Assembly: GCF_900092135.1 (NCBI RefSeq)
Contig: NZ_FMYF01000004.1
Coordinates: 1-64,000, forward strand
Direction: 5' to 3'
DNA length: 64,000 nt
Source of the DNA: Raineyella antarctica
GTDB lineage: Bacteria; Actinomycetota; Actinomycetes; Propionibacteriales; Propionibacteriaceae
The translations under genes and the position numbers were made by a program. A model generated the notes under the pieces. It ran no database searches. It saw nothing but the letters and a program-made list of their open reading frames with translations, and was not told the origin of the DNA. Position 1 is the stretch's first letter; each line of letters opens with the position of its first letter. Of the stretch, positions 56,359 to 64,000 are shown piece after piece.

Positions 56359-58158
56359 GTGGCACGAACAATACGAGTAATCCTGACCGCGGCAGCGTCG
56401 GTCCTTCTCGTGTTCGGTGGAGCGATCTTCTCCCCGTCCGCGCGAGCCCTCGCTCCCTCCACGTACATCGCCAAGACCGTCGAAGCGGCCCAAGGGGTCC
56501 AGCAGGACTACAAGGTTCCCGCCTCCGTGGCCCTCGCCCAGTCGATCCTCGAGTCCGGGTGGGGGGACTCCACCCTCTCCCGCGACTACAACAACTACTT
56601 CGGCATCAAGTGCACGACGACGACCAGCCAGTACCAGGCCGGTTGCGTGTCCCTGCGCACCAAGGAGTACTACGCCTCCGGTGCCACCTACATCACGGAC
56701 GGGTTCCGCACGTACGACACGCCGCTCGACTCGTTCAAGGACTACGGGCGACTGCTGACCTCGCTGAGCCGGTACGGGAATGCGTTCAAGTACACGGACA
56801 ACCCGGACCAGTTCATCCGCGAGATCGCCGACGGCGGGTACGCGACAGATCCCTCGTACGCTGCCTCGGTGATCAAGATCATGCGGCAGTACAACCTGTA
56901 CAAGTACGACACGCTGCCGTCCAAGCCGGCGTTCGACGCTGCCAACGTCGCCGTGACCACGACCGTCAGCTCGTCTGTGTCGGCCAGCCCGTCCGAGGAG
57001 GCGAGTGCGTCGGCCAGCCCGTCCGCGTCGGCCAGCCCGTCCGCGTCCGCGTCTGCGAGCGCGAGTGCGTCGGCCAGCCCGTCCGCATCTGCGAGCGTGA
57101 GTGCGTCGGCCAGCCCGTCCGCGTCCGCATCTGCGAGCGCGAGTGCGTCGGCCAGCCCGTCCGCGTCCGCCAGTGCCTCCGCCTCCCCCAAGGCTTCAGT
57201 GCTTCCCAGCTCCACCCCGACCGCGTCGTCCGCGACGACCCGGGTGCCCCCGCCCATGGGGAACATCGATCCCGCCGCGCCGGCCGACGTCAGCAAGGTC
57301 GTCTGGGTCATCGACCCGGAGACCAAGAAGATCTTCTTCACCGGACCTGTTCTCAAGGCCGACGGCCAGGCGTACGTGAACTCCGCCTTCACGGTCGTCG
57401 ACACCACCGGCGCCACGCTGGGCATCGTGACGACCGACAGCAAGGGGTGGCTCGGCGACAGCCTGACGCTTCCCTCCGGCTGGGCCTCGACCACGAGCTT
57501 CGAGGTGAAGATCGTGATCCCCGGTGGCGCAGGAACCCAGCACACCGAGGGTTCGACCACCATCGAGGATCCGACCAAGGTCCAGCCGCAGGAGACTGGC
57601 ACGCTGACGGGTGCCGACCCCGAGGTCGTCTCGTCGACCGATAGTGGCCTGGACCGTGACCGGGTTCCCGAGAACCAGGTCGGCTCCTCCGCCTCGGTCT
57701 CTCCGTCGGTGTCGGCTTCGCCGGAGGCTTCTCCGTCGGTGTCGGCTTCGCCGGAGGCTTCTCCATCGGTGTCGGCTTCTCCGGAGGCTTCTCCGTCGGT
57801 GTCGGCTTCTCCGGCTCCGTCGGTATCGGCCCTTCCGCTGTTTGCGCTGCCCTCGGCCAGCCCCTCGACGGTTCCGAGCGCCCCTGAGGCCGGTGCCTCC
57901 GAGCAGCCGGCACCGCTCAGCGTCGCGGAACGCTCGAGGACGCTGCAGCCCTCGGCCAGTGCCAGCGCGCTGCCGACCCCGCGCGACACCTCCCGTGGGC
58001 ATGCCAACCCGGTCGACCGTTCCGCTGAGTATGTCACTGCCAGGCTGCCGCGTACGGGTGGGCCGGCGGTGATCTTCGGCCTGATCGGTCTGGCTGTTAC
58101 CGCGTCGGGTGCCACGCTGCTGGGCACCTCGCTCGGTGGTCGCCGCCGCAAGGGCTGA
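56359..58158 (+). CDS. LPXTG-anchored glucosaminidase (GH73) with Ser/Ala repeats
   Basis: A 599-aa cell-wall hydrolase. GTG start with GAGGGTG; signal peptide to about residue 32. Residues ~35-200 are a GH73 endo-beta-N-acetylglucosaminidase domain: catalytic Glu65 in ILESGWG, then YFGIKC and YRTYDTPLDSF-like FRTYDTPLDSF. Ser/Ala/Pro repeats (about 215-300) and an Ig-like domain (~315-420) follow. A second tract of SASPEASPSV repeats leads to LPRTG (563-567), a helix and the tail GGRRRKG, so sortase anchors it to the wall. Confidence 0.88.
   Translation: MARTIRVILTAAASVLLVFGGAIFSPSARALAPSTYIAKTVEAAQGVQQDYKVPASVALAQSILESGWGDSTLSRDYNNYFGIKCTTTTSQYQAGCVSLRTKEYYASGATYITDGFRTYDTPLDSFKDYGRLLTSLSRYGNAFKYTDNPDQFIREIADGGYATDPSYAASVIKIMRQYNLYKYDTLPSKPAFDAANVAVTTTVSSSVSASPSEEASASASPSASASPSASASASASASASPSASASVSASASPSASASASASASASPSASASASASPKASVLPSSTPTASSATTRVPPPMGNIDPAAPADVSKVVWVIDPETKKIFFTGPVLKADGQAYVNSAFTVVDTTGATLGIVTTDSKGWLGDSLTLPSGWASTTSFEVKIVIPGGAGTQHTEGSTTIEDPTKVQPQETGTLTGADPEVVSSTDSGLDRDRVPENQVGSSASVSPSVSASPEASPSVSASPEASPSVSASPEASPSVSASPAPSVSALPLFALPSASPSTVPSAPEAGASEQPAPLSVAERSRTLQPSASASALPTPRDTSRGHANPVDRSAEYVTARLPRTGGPAVIFGLIGLAVTASGATLLGTSLGGRRRKG
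56990..57185. repeat. Ser/Ala/Pro low-complexity repeat tract
   Basis: The tract encodes an AS-and-SPSAS-rich linker from repeats such as GCGTCGGCCAGCCCGTCCGC, seen at several positions with short interruptions. It is in the glucosaminidase gene and likely hyper-variable between strains. Confidence 0.7.
57701..57820. repeat. Four 30-bp tandem repeats
   Basis: The 30-bp unit begins at 57701, 57731, 57761 and 57791, encoding a ten-residue SPSVSASPEA-type unit. The copies differ by only a few bases, pointing to recent expansion or gene conversion. Confidence 0.85.
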
Positions 58159-58180
58159 TCCGCCCACTGAGGACAAGGAA

Positions 58181-58218
58181 TGAGGGTGGGGCTGGCCTAC
58201 GGGCCGGCTCCACCCTCA
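58181..58218. terminator. Long hairpin between convergent genes
   Basis: The arms 58181-58197 and 58202-58218 pair over 17 nt with two G.U/mismatch positions and a 4-nt loop, a bidirectional terminator candidate between the glucosaminidase and the synthetase. Confidence 0.7.
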
Positions 58219-58296
58219 TGTCCGTGGGTCAGTGCTGGTCGGAGCCGCGCGGTCGGACCGCTCCATCCTTCGATGGGCGATCCGGCCCCGCGCGCC

Positions 58297-60009
58297 TCAC
58301 TGGCGCGTGCGCAGCTCCGGGAAGTCCTCGTAGCGGTACTCGCCGGCCTCGCGTACAGCGGGGTCGGTGGCCTTGGCGCGATCGTGCTCCTGGGCGCGCA
58401 GGACGACCCGGCGGATCTTGCCCGAGATGGTCTTGGGCAGCTCACCGAACTCGATCCGGCGTACACGCAGGTAGGGCGCGAGGTGATCCTTGGCGTGGGA
58501 GAGGATCGACAGCGCGGTCTCCCGGCTGTGCTCGATGCCCGGGGCCAGAGTGATGTAGGCCTTCGGCACGGCGAGCCGGACGGCGTCCGGCGCCGGCACC
58601 ACCGCGGCCTCCTGGACGGCCGGGTGCTCCATCAGTACGCTCTCCAGCTCGAACGGGGAGATCTTGTAGTCCGAGGCCTTGAACACGTCGTCGGTCCGCC
58701 CGACGTACGTGATGTAGCCGTCGGCGTCCCGGGAGACCAGGTCGCCGGTGTGGTAGTAGCCGCCGTGGATCGCTGCGGCGTCCAGCTCGGGCATCCCGTG
58801 GTATCCGCTCATCAGGTTCAGCGGCCGGGGGTCCATCCGCAGGCAGATCTCGCCGAGGTCGGCGGGCTGGCCGGTCTCCGGGTCGACGATCTCGATCGGG
58901 ACACCCGGCAGCGGCTTGCCCATCGAGCCGGCCTTCACCCGCTCCCCGGGCACGTTCCCGACGGTGGCCGTGCTCTCGGTCTGGCCGTAGCCGTCCCGGA
59001 TGGTCAGGCCCCACGCATTGCGGACCTGGTTGATCACCTCGGGGTTGAGGGGCTCACCGGCACCGACGACCTCGCGCAGCGACGCCGGACGCTCGCCGAG
59101 GTCGGCCTGGATCATCATCCGCCACACGGTCGGCGGGGCACAGAACGTCGCGACGTCGACCCGGCGCAGCTGCTCCATCAGGTCGGCGGCGTCGAACCGC
59201 TGGTAGTTGTAGACGAAGATCGTGGCCTCGGCGATCCACGGGGCGAAGAAGCTGCTCCACGCGTGCTTGCCCCAACCGGGGGCACTGATGTTGAGGTGGA
59301 CGTCGCCGGGGCGGACGCCGATGAAGTACGTGGTGGTCAGGTGGCCGACCGGGTAGGACAGCTGCGTGTGCTGGACCAGCTTGGGGGCCTTGGTCGTGCC
59401 GGAGGTGAAGTACTCCAGCACCGGATCGTCCGCGTCGGTGATGACCTCGCGGGGCTCGGCCGGGTGCGCGTAAGCGTCGTCGAAGGCGATCCAGCCGTCC
59501 TGGCCGGCACCCGCCACGATCCGCACGTACTCGCCCGCAACGGTGCTGAACTTGTCCGTGTCGGCGGGGTTGGTGATGACCGCCCGAACGTCCGCCCGGA
59601 CCACGCGGTCGGCCAGGTCCTCGGAGGTGATCGCCTCGGCGGTCGGCAGGATGATGCCGCCCACCTTCATCACCGCGAGCATGGCGTCCCACAGTTCGAT
59701 CTGGTTGCCGAGCATCAGCATGACGGTGTCGCCCTTGCCGATCCCCAGGGTGTCCAGCCAGCCGGCCACCGCATCCGAGCGGCGCACCATGTCGTCGTAC
59801 GTGTAACGGGCCTCGGAGCCGTCGGTCTCGCGGATCCACAGCGCTATCCGGTCGTTGCCCCGGCCCACGGCGTCGAACCAGTCGATCGCCCAGTTGAACG
59901 GCCCGGTGATGTCGGGCCAGGTGAAGGCGGCGCACGCCTCGTCGATGCGTCCGTGGAAGGACAGCAGCAGGTCTCGGGTGGCGCGGATCTGTTCGGTGGC
60001 TCGGCTCAA
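58297..60009 (-). CDS. Acyl-CoA synthetase (AMP-dependent)
   Basis: A 570-aa acyl-adenylate-forming enzyme of the medium-chain acyl-CoA synthetase-like group. The AMP-binding motif is YFTSGTTKAPKLV, followed by GYGQTEST, YHTGDLVSRDADGYI and the C-terminal KTISGKIRR with the catalytic Lys. The TTG at 60009 is chosen because AGAGG lies 8 nt upstream and the alignment of the N-terminus fits; longer frames lack this. It activates a carboxylic acid to its CoA thioester; the acid is unknown. Confidence 0.9.
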   Translation of the reverse strand: MSRATEQIRATRDLLLSFHGRIDEACAAFTWPDITGPFNWAIDWFDAVGRGNDRIALWIRETDGSEARYTYDDMVRRSDAVAGWLDTLGIGKGDTVMLMLGNQIELWDAMLAVMKVGGIILPTAEAITSEDLADRVVRADVRAVITNPADTDKFSTVAGEYVRIVAGAGQDGWIAFDDAYAHPAEPREVITDADDPVLEYFTSGTTKAPKLVQHTQLSYPVGHLTTTYFIGVRPGDVHLNISAPGWGKHAWSSFFAPWIAEATIFVYNYQRFDAADLMEQLRRVDVATFCAPPTVWRMMIQADLGERPASLREVVGAGEPLNPEVINQVRNAWGLTIRDGYGQTESTATVGNVPGERVKAGSMGKPLPGVPIEIVDPETGQPADLGEICLRMDPRPLNLMSGYHGMPELDAAAIHGGYYHTGDLVSRDADGYITYVGRTDDVFKASDYKISPFELESVLMEHPAVQEAAVVPAPDAVRLAVPKAYITLAPGIEHSRETALSILSHAKDHLAPYLRVRRIEFGELPKTISGKIRRVVLRAQEHDRAKATDPAVREAGEYRYEDFPELRTRQ

Positions 60010-60178
60010 GGCAGGTACCTCTGTGAGGGGATCGTGGCACTGGTTACGCCAGCGTAGGTTGAACGATACGCGCAGGGTTCGTCGCGCGGGAAGGCGGATC
60101 CGACAGCCGGCGCGGGGAGCGATTGTGTGACTCCGACAACGGGCCGAGGGGGAGCATGGGCTGTGACCGTCGGATCGA

Positions 60179-61246
60179 TCAGGGCTGGCGGGCACGGCGA
60201 CGCAGCCAGCCGGTCAGGACCGGGGTGAGCGCCAGCATCATGAACAGCCGGACCGCCTGCACCCCCGTGATGACGGTGATGTTGCTGCCAGCCCCGGCTG
60301 CGACGGCGAGCACCGCGAACATCCCGCCGGGGGTGGTGGCCAGGTAGCCGTCCATCGCGGGCAGGCCGAGCAGCCGGGCCAGCCACAGGCCGCTGGCCGC
60401 ACTGGCCAGGACGAGCACGACGACCAGGCCGAAGGCGAGCGGCAGGATCCGGGCCACCATCGAGATCGCGCCGCGGGTGAAGCCGAGCGTTGCCGTCCAC
60501 CCGATCACCACGTACGCCGCGGTGGACACCAACAGGGGAAGACTGGGGGTCGGCAGGCCACCCTGGATCCCGACGGCTGCGGCCACGATCATCGGTCCCA
60601 GCAGGTCACCTGCTGGCACTCGGGCCAGACGCGCCAGCGGGGCGCCCACGACCATGCAGCCGAGCCCCACCAGCGCCCCGAGGGCAGGGTCCTGGGTCGC
60701 CGGTACCGGCGGACTCGAGGCGGCGCCGAACACGTACGCGGCCACCATCGGGGTGGCGGCGGTGATCAGGAGCACCCGCGCGTACTGGAGCATCCCGACC
60801 ACGCGGACATCTCCACCCAGTTCCTGGGCGACCGCCACCAGCCCGCTCGCACCACCGGCCGCCATCGACAGCACCCCGGTGACCCGGTCGACGGCCGGGT
60901 GGAGGGCAAGCAGGAAGCCGGAACCGAAGCTGATTGCCAGCGTCAACACGGTGACCGCCAGGACTGCGGCCCAGTCGTGCGCCAGCGCGCGCAGTTCGTT
61001 GCTGCTCACCATCGAGCCGAGCATCACGCCGATCGCGGCCTGGGCGACCACGTTGCCGGCCGCCGGGACAGCGCGTGGTCCGCGACCGGACAGTGCGAGG
61101 GCGATGCCACCGACCATGCCGGCCAGGATCTCGGGGGAGGGGAGTCCCACGGCCCGGGCGCCGAGCAACACCACCAGCGTCACCACGAGCAGGACGACCC
61201 AGGCGCCGACGCGGGCCCGCTGTCGGCGGATCGGGAGAGTGCTCAT
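60179..61246 (-). CDS. AbrB-family membrane protein (putative transporter)
   Basis: A 355-aa membrane protein with about ten helices in two homologous halves, each holding a glycine-rich core (ILAGMVGGIALALSG and DLLGPMIVAAAVG). MAAGGASGLVAVAQELG and TTPGGMFAVLAVA are the second hallmark pair (A/P-GG-x). The family is annotated AbrB or ammonia-monooxygenase-like regulator/transporter, with no clear substrate. It is divergent from the quinone oxidoreductase gene. Confidence 0.82.
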   Translation of the reverse strand: MSTLPIRRQRARVGAWVVLLVVTLVVLLGARAVGLPSPEILAGMVGGIALALSGRGPRAVPAAGNVVAQAAIGVMLGSMVSSNELRALAHDWAAVLAVTVLTLAISFGSGFLLALHPAVDRVTGVLSMAAGGASGLVAVAQELGGDVRVVGMLQYARVLLITAATPMVAAYVFGAASSPPVPATQDPALGALVGLGCMVVGAPLARLARVPAGDLLGPMIVAAAVGIQGGLPTPSLPLLVSTAAYVVIGWTATLGFTRGAISMVARILPLAFGLVVVLVLASAASGLWLARLLGLPAMDGYLATTPGGMFAVLAVAAGAGSNITVITGVQAVRLFMMLALTPVLTGWLRRRARQP

Positions 61247-61346
61247 GGCAGCCAGTCGATCACACCTCTGTCGCGGAGCGCCCCCGGTGTCACGGGGCGG
61301 GGCTAGGGTGTTGGGCAGACCACGACGACGAGGGAGGCCGAGCACG

Positions 61347-62441
61347 ATGAACCCCGGTGAGATGACGCCTGACGGCACCACGCCTGCAGCCACGACGCCC
61401 GCAGTCACGACGCCCGCAGCCACGACGCCCGCAGCCACGACGCCCGATACCCAGGGCCCGCAGCGGATGCGGGCCATCCAGATCACCGAGCACGGCGGGG
61501 CGGAGGTGCTCTCCTACACCGAGGTGGACGTGCCGGCGCCCGGTCCGGGCCAGGTCCGGGTTCGGGTCCGGGCCGCTGGCCTCAACCCGGCTGACACCTA
61601 CATGGTCCGGGGAGGCTACGAGTTCTTCCACAACCCACTGCCGTGGGTGCCAGGCTTCGACTCCGCCGGAGACATCGAGGCTGTGGGTGAAGGAGTGGAG
61701 GGCCTGGCGGTGGGGGACCGAGTGTTCGTCGCCGGCGTCCTCGCGCCGTCCTCGGGAGCGTTCGGCCAGTACCACGTCGCCGACGCCTCGGTGGTGCGGC
61801 AGCTTCCGGACTCCGTGTCGTACGCCCAGGGTTCCGCCATCGGCGTGCCCTACCAGACCGCCTACCACGCATTGTTCCAGCGGGCCGGGCTGCGGCCCGG
61901 TGAGACCGTCCTGATCCATGGCGCCAGCGGCGGCGTCGGCCAGGCCTGCGTCCAGTTCGCCCGCGCCCACGGGGCCCGGGTGATCGCAACGGCCGGCTCG
62001 GCCGAGGGGCTCGACCTGGCGCGTACGCAGGGCGCGCACGTCGTACTCGACCACACTGCGGAGGACCACGTAGAGGCGATCCGGGCTGCCGCGCCCAAGG
62101 GCATCGATGTCGTCATCGAGATGGCAGCCAGCACCAACCTCGAGCACGACCTCGGGCTGCTCGCTCGTGGCGGTCGGGTGGCCATCGTTGGTGCCAGGAC
62201 CCCGGTCGAGATCACCCCGCGCCTGGTGATGCGCACCGAGGCGGCCATCCTCGGTATCGCCCTGTGGTACATGACCCCCGGCCAGGTCGCGGAGGCACTC
62301 GCCGCGACCGCCGCCGGGCTGGAGACGGGCACGCTGTCGCCGACGGTGGGCCACGAGCTCCCGTTGGAGCGGCTGGCAGAAGGCTTCGCACTGGTCACCA
62401 CCGGGCATCGCGCCGGCAAGGTCGTGCTCACCGTCGAATGA
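61347..62441 (+). CDS. NADPH:quinone oxidoreductase (zeta-crystallin type)
   Basis: A 364-aa medium-chain reductase without zinc. The NADPH motif is IHGASGGVGQACVQFAR near residue 200, with the family start MRAIQITEHGGAEVLSY at residue 41. The first 40 residues are a low-complexity TTPAATTPAV tail encoded by tandem 15-bp repeats (61376-61450). ATG 61347 follows GAGGGAGG; ATG 61467 would give a protein without the tail but has no good ribosome site. It reduces quinones in the cytoplasm. Confidence 0.87.
   Translation: MNPGEMTPDGTTPAATTPAVTTPAATTPAATTPDTQGPQRMRAIQITEHGGAEVLSYTEVDVPAPGPGQVRVRVRAAGLNPADTYMVRGGYEFFHNPLPWVPGFDSAGDIEAVGEGVEGLAVGDRVFVAGVLAPSSGAFGQYHVADASVVRQLPDSVSYAQGSAIGVPYQTAYHALFQRAGLRPGETVLIHGASGGVGQACVQFARAHGARVIATAGSAEGLDLARTQGAHVVLDHTAEDHVEAIRAAAPKGIDVVIEMAASTNLEHDLGLLARGGRVAIVGARTPVEITPRLVMRTEAAILGIALWYMTPGQVAEALAATAAGLETGTLSPTVGHELPLERLAEGFALVTTGHRAGKVVLTVE
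61376..61450. repeat. Five 15-bp tandem repeats at the start of the quinone reductase gene
   Basis: Five 15-bp units begin at 61376, 61391, 61406, 61421 and 61436 (core CACGACGCCCGCAGC). The units keep the frame and encode a TTPAA-type N-terminal tail. Confidence 0.85.
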
Positions 62442-62450
62442 TCCTGGGCG

Positions 62451-62485
62451 GTCGGTGGATCGGCGCCCCGTGCCGATCCACCGAC
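62451..62485 (+). terminator. Perfect 14-bp hairpin after the quinone reductase gene
   Basis: The arms 62451-62464 and 62472-62485 pair perfectly over a 7-nt loop, 10 nt after the stop codon. Confidence 0.75.
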
Positions 62486-62581
62486 CCCTCCGGCGTGTCT
62501 CGCCCGACTGGCTGACCGACCGTGTGACAGTTGTCCTGTCGTGCAACTTCCCCGGTATGGCACACGCAAGGAGCATTGCGG

Positions 62582-63202
62582 ATGAGCACCGCTGTCGAGA
62601 GGACCCGCTTCGGCTGGTCCCGTTGGGCCGAGTCCTCCGGAGGACTGGAGCGTTCGTACACCATCTGTGCGCCCGGACTCTCGTCCTGGCGGCGTGACGT
62701 CGTGCACGTGACGCTGTTCCGTGACGACCGCCGAGGGATCATCCAGTTGGCCGCCCGCTGGCTGGTCCGCGGTCTCTTGGTCGCACTGGTGCTCGGCGGG
62801 GTGCTGGCACTGATCCTGCAGTCCAGCGTGGTCCTCATCCCGGTCACCCTCTCTGTCCTCGTCGCCGCCGCGGTGGTGCTGGCCGCGCTGCCCAACTTCG
62901 GTCGTCAGGTCGCCGAGCGGCACACCATCACCGTCACCGGGGACGCCTGCCGGGAGGTCTGTCGGATCGCTGCGGTGCTGGACCGGATCGAGCCGGACCC
63001 CTCCGACGTGGAACGCGACGACGCCCGCACCATGTGGCGGCTGGCGCACACCGACCCCAAGTTCCTGCACACCTACGGACGTACGGTGCGCGACTGGGAA
63101 CTCTCGTACGACCGACTCCGTGCCACCCTGGCCCGGGATGGGTCGACTCCGACGCAGGACGTCGAGCGACGTACCGGGATCCTCACCACGGACGTGGCCT
63201 GA
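62582..63202 (+). CDS. Membrane protein of unknown function
   Basis: A 206-aa protein with two hydrophobic helices (about residues 63-82 and 85-104) and soluble N- and C-terminal parts. The C-terminal ~100 residues are hydrophilic with several Arg/Asp, likely cytoplasmic. AAGGAG lies before the ATG. No family is recognised and no partner gene is obvious. Confidence 0.6.
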   Translation: MSTAVERTRFGWSRWAESSGGLERSYTICAPGLSSWRRDVVHVTLFRDDRRGIIQLAARWLVRGLLVALVLGGVLALILQSSVVLIPVTLSVLVAAAVVLAALPNFGRQVAERHTITVTGDACREVCRIAAVLDRIEPDPSDVERDDARTMWRLAHTDPKFLHTYGRTVRDWELSYDRLRATLARDGSTPTQDVERRTGILTTDVA

Positions 63203-63450
63203 GGAGCCTGACCGGGGCCGGGCACCGACCGGCGATATGGGGCATTGACGGGAAACCTTGGCGTCCACCGCCCTCGGGGGTACTGAACCCCGACGTGGCG
63301 CTGGTCGGCAACCACTCGCACCGGCCGGCGCCCCTGGCCCGACCGACAACGTGGCCCGATCGAGGGGGTCCCACCCCCTGACGACAGGCCCCCGTGGGCC
63401 TAGGCTGTTCTCGTACTGCGGCGGGGGGTCGGGTACAGGAGGGTGTCACG

Positions 63451-64000
63451 GTGTCGTCATCGGTCGGGTCCGGTCCAGGATCCGCATCTGGGCTCTGGCG
63501 GAGCGCGCTCGAGGCCGTCTCCGTCACACTCATCGGCTTGCTGCTGGTGGCTGGGTTGGCGATGACGAGCCACGCGGTAGGTTCGCTCACCGGGCCTGAT
63601 GTCGCAGCGGCCACCGGCACCCCGACCCGCGCCGTTTCCGACCAACGACTCGTGGCGGTCGGCGCCGGTGCCAACGTCACCGGACAGGTCGGGCACGATC
63701 CCGCCTCCACCGGCGCCGGCATCGGCGCCCTCACCGGCACCGACAAGGACGGGCACAAGAGCTCGCAGGCTGCCCCGCCACGCCCCGCGGCGGCGGCCGA
63801 GGTCAACTCGGAGCAGGCCTACCTGGATTCGGCGGCCGCTGTCGCGGCCCGCGCCGAGCGGGAGGCCGCGGCCCCGGCGTTCGACCAGGCGATGGTCGGG
63901 CTCAGCGCCGCAGAGCGCGCCGCCGGCCAGGGGGTCCGCGCGGGCCAGGCGCTGCACGAGGACAACCGGTTGCAGCAGGACCAGCGCAGCCAGGGGCAGG
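63451..64000 (+). CDS. Exported protein, N-terminal part (cut by window end)
   Basis: A frame open from GTG 63451 to the end of the window, with GGAGGG 8 nt upstream. The first 22 residues are hydrophilic, then LIGLLLVAGLAMTSHAVGSL forms a membrane helix or signal anchor. A Gly/Ala/Thr-rich stretch and an Ala/Glu/Arg/Gln-rich helical part follow, the usual form of N-terminal linkers of cell-wall peptidases. The domain that would identify it is outside the window. Confidence 0.6.
   Translation, partial: MSSSVGSGPGSASGLWRSALEAVSVTLIGLLLVAGLAMTSHAVGSLTGPDVAAATGTPTRAVSDQRLVAVGAGANVTGQVGHDPASTGAGIGALTGTDKDGHKSSQAAPPRPAAAAEVNSEQAYLDSAAAVAARAEREAAAPAFDQAMVGLSAAERAAGQGVRAGQALHEDNRLQQDQRSQGQ

Noticed and set aside
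57701-57820. CRISPR-like 30-bp repeats
   Set aside because: There are no spacers between units, and the frame of the glucosaminidase runs through. No cas genes are present.
58180-60057. Long + strand open frame of about 620 codons
   Set aside because: It is antisense to the acyl-CoA synthetase gene; the translation contains no recognisable domain.

Overview
The window is high-GC actinobacterial DNA with densely packed genes, 4-nt ATGA/GTGA or 1-nt TGATG start/stop overlaps inside operons, and frequent leaderless promoters. Gene content fits a member of the Propionibacteriales, perhaps a Propionibacteriaceae genus; that placement is inference from general character, not from a marker gene.

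Region 1 (1-10.6 kb) is a surface-polysaccharide locus. It opens with the end of an ISL3-type insertion sequence. Two glycosyltransferases follow on the + strand. They converge on a six-gene minus-strand operon: hexapeptide acyltransferase, a 966-aa protein with three glycosyltransferase domains, a rhamnosyltransferase-like protein, two small Wzz-like proteins and a Wzy-like polymerase. All five junctions of that operon are ATGA overlaps. The part below about 6.5 kb looks less GC-rich than the rest, which suggests acquisition or exchange.

Region 2 (10.7-18.2 kb) has a ZIP-type metal transporter, a 58-aa Cys-rich protein, and a persulfide/sulfite handling operon (CstB-like persulfide dioxygenase-rhodanese, rhodanese, TauE/SafE exporter). 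The operon has a CsoR/CstR-type palindrome between its -35 and -10. Next come thiG-thiH behind a TPP riboswitch and a SOUL protein. Region 3 (18.2-34.3 kb) is a mosaic of housekeeping and stress genes. It includes a divergent Nramp-family transporter without the DPGN motif, an ABC exporter, a HIT protein, an HxlR regulator divergent from a quinone-reductase-like SDR, hydrolases, an alcohol dehydrogenase, the two alkylation-repair genes tag and ogt, and a three-gene unit of a CDGSH protein, a GT2 and a heme-oxygenase-like iron enzyme.

Region 4 (34.4-49.7 kb) has a coupled esterase / condensation-type acyltransferase / zinc-ribbon membrane protein cassette, a multicopper oxidase, a DODA-type dioxygenase, a MacB-type ABC exporter with two separate adaptor proteins, a membrane-anchored sulfite-oxidase-family protein and an F420/NADP-reductase-like protein. 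Region 5 (49.7-64 kb) has a ferredoxin-reductase-type flavoprotein, an internally repeated membrane protein, a lipoprotein nuclease with an excalibur domain, a MoaB/CinA-like protein, an LPXTG-anchored glucosaminidase, an acyl-CoA synthetase, an AbrB-family membrane protein, a quinone oxidoreductase and a gene cut by the window end.

At least eight genes start exactly six nucleotides after a TANNNT hexamer and lack a Shine-Dalgarno sequence. This is the leaderless-transcript arrangement and it fixes several start codons. No tRNA, rRNA, CRISPR array or prophage was seen.
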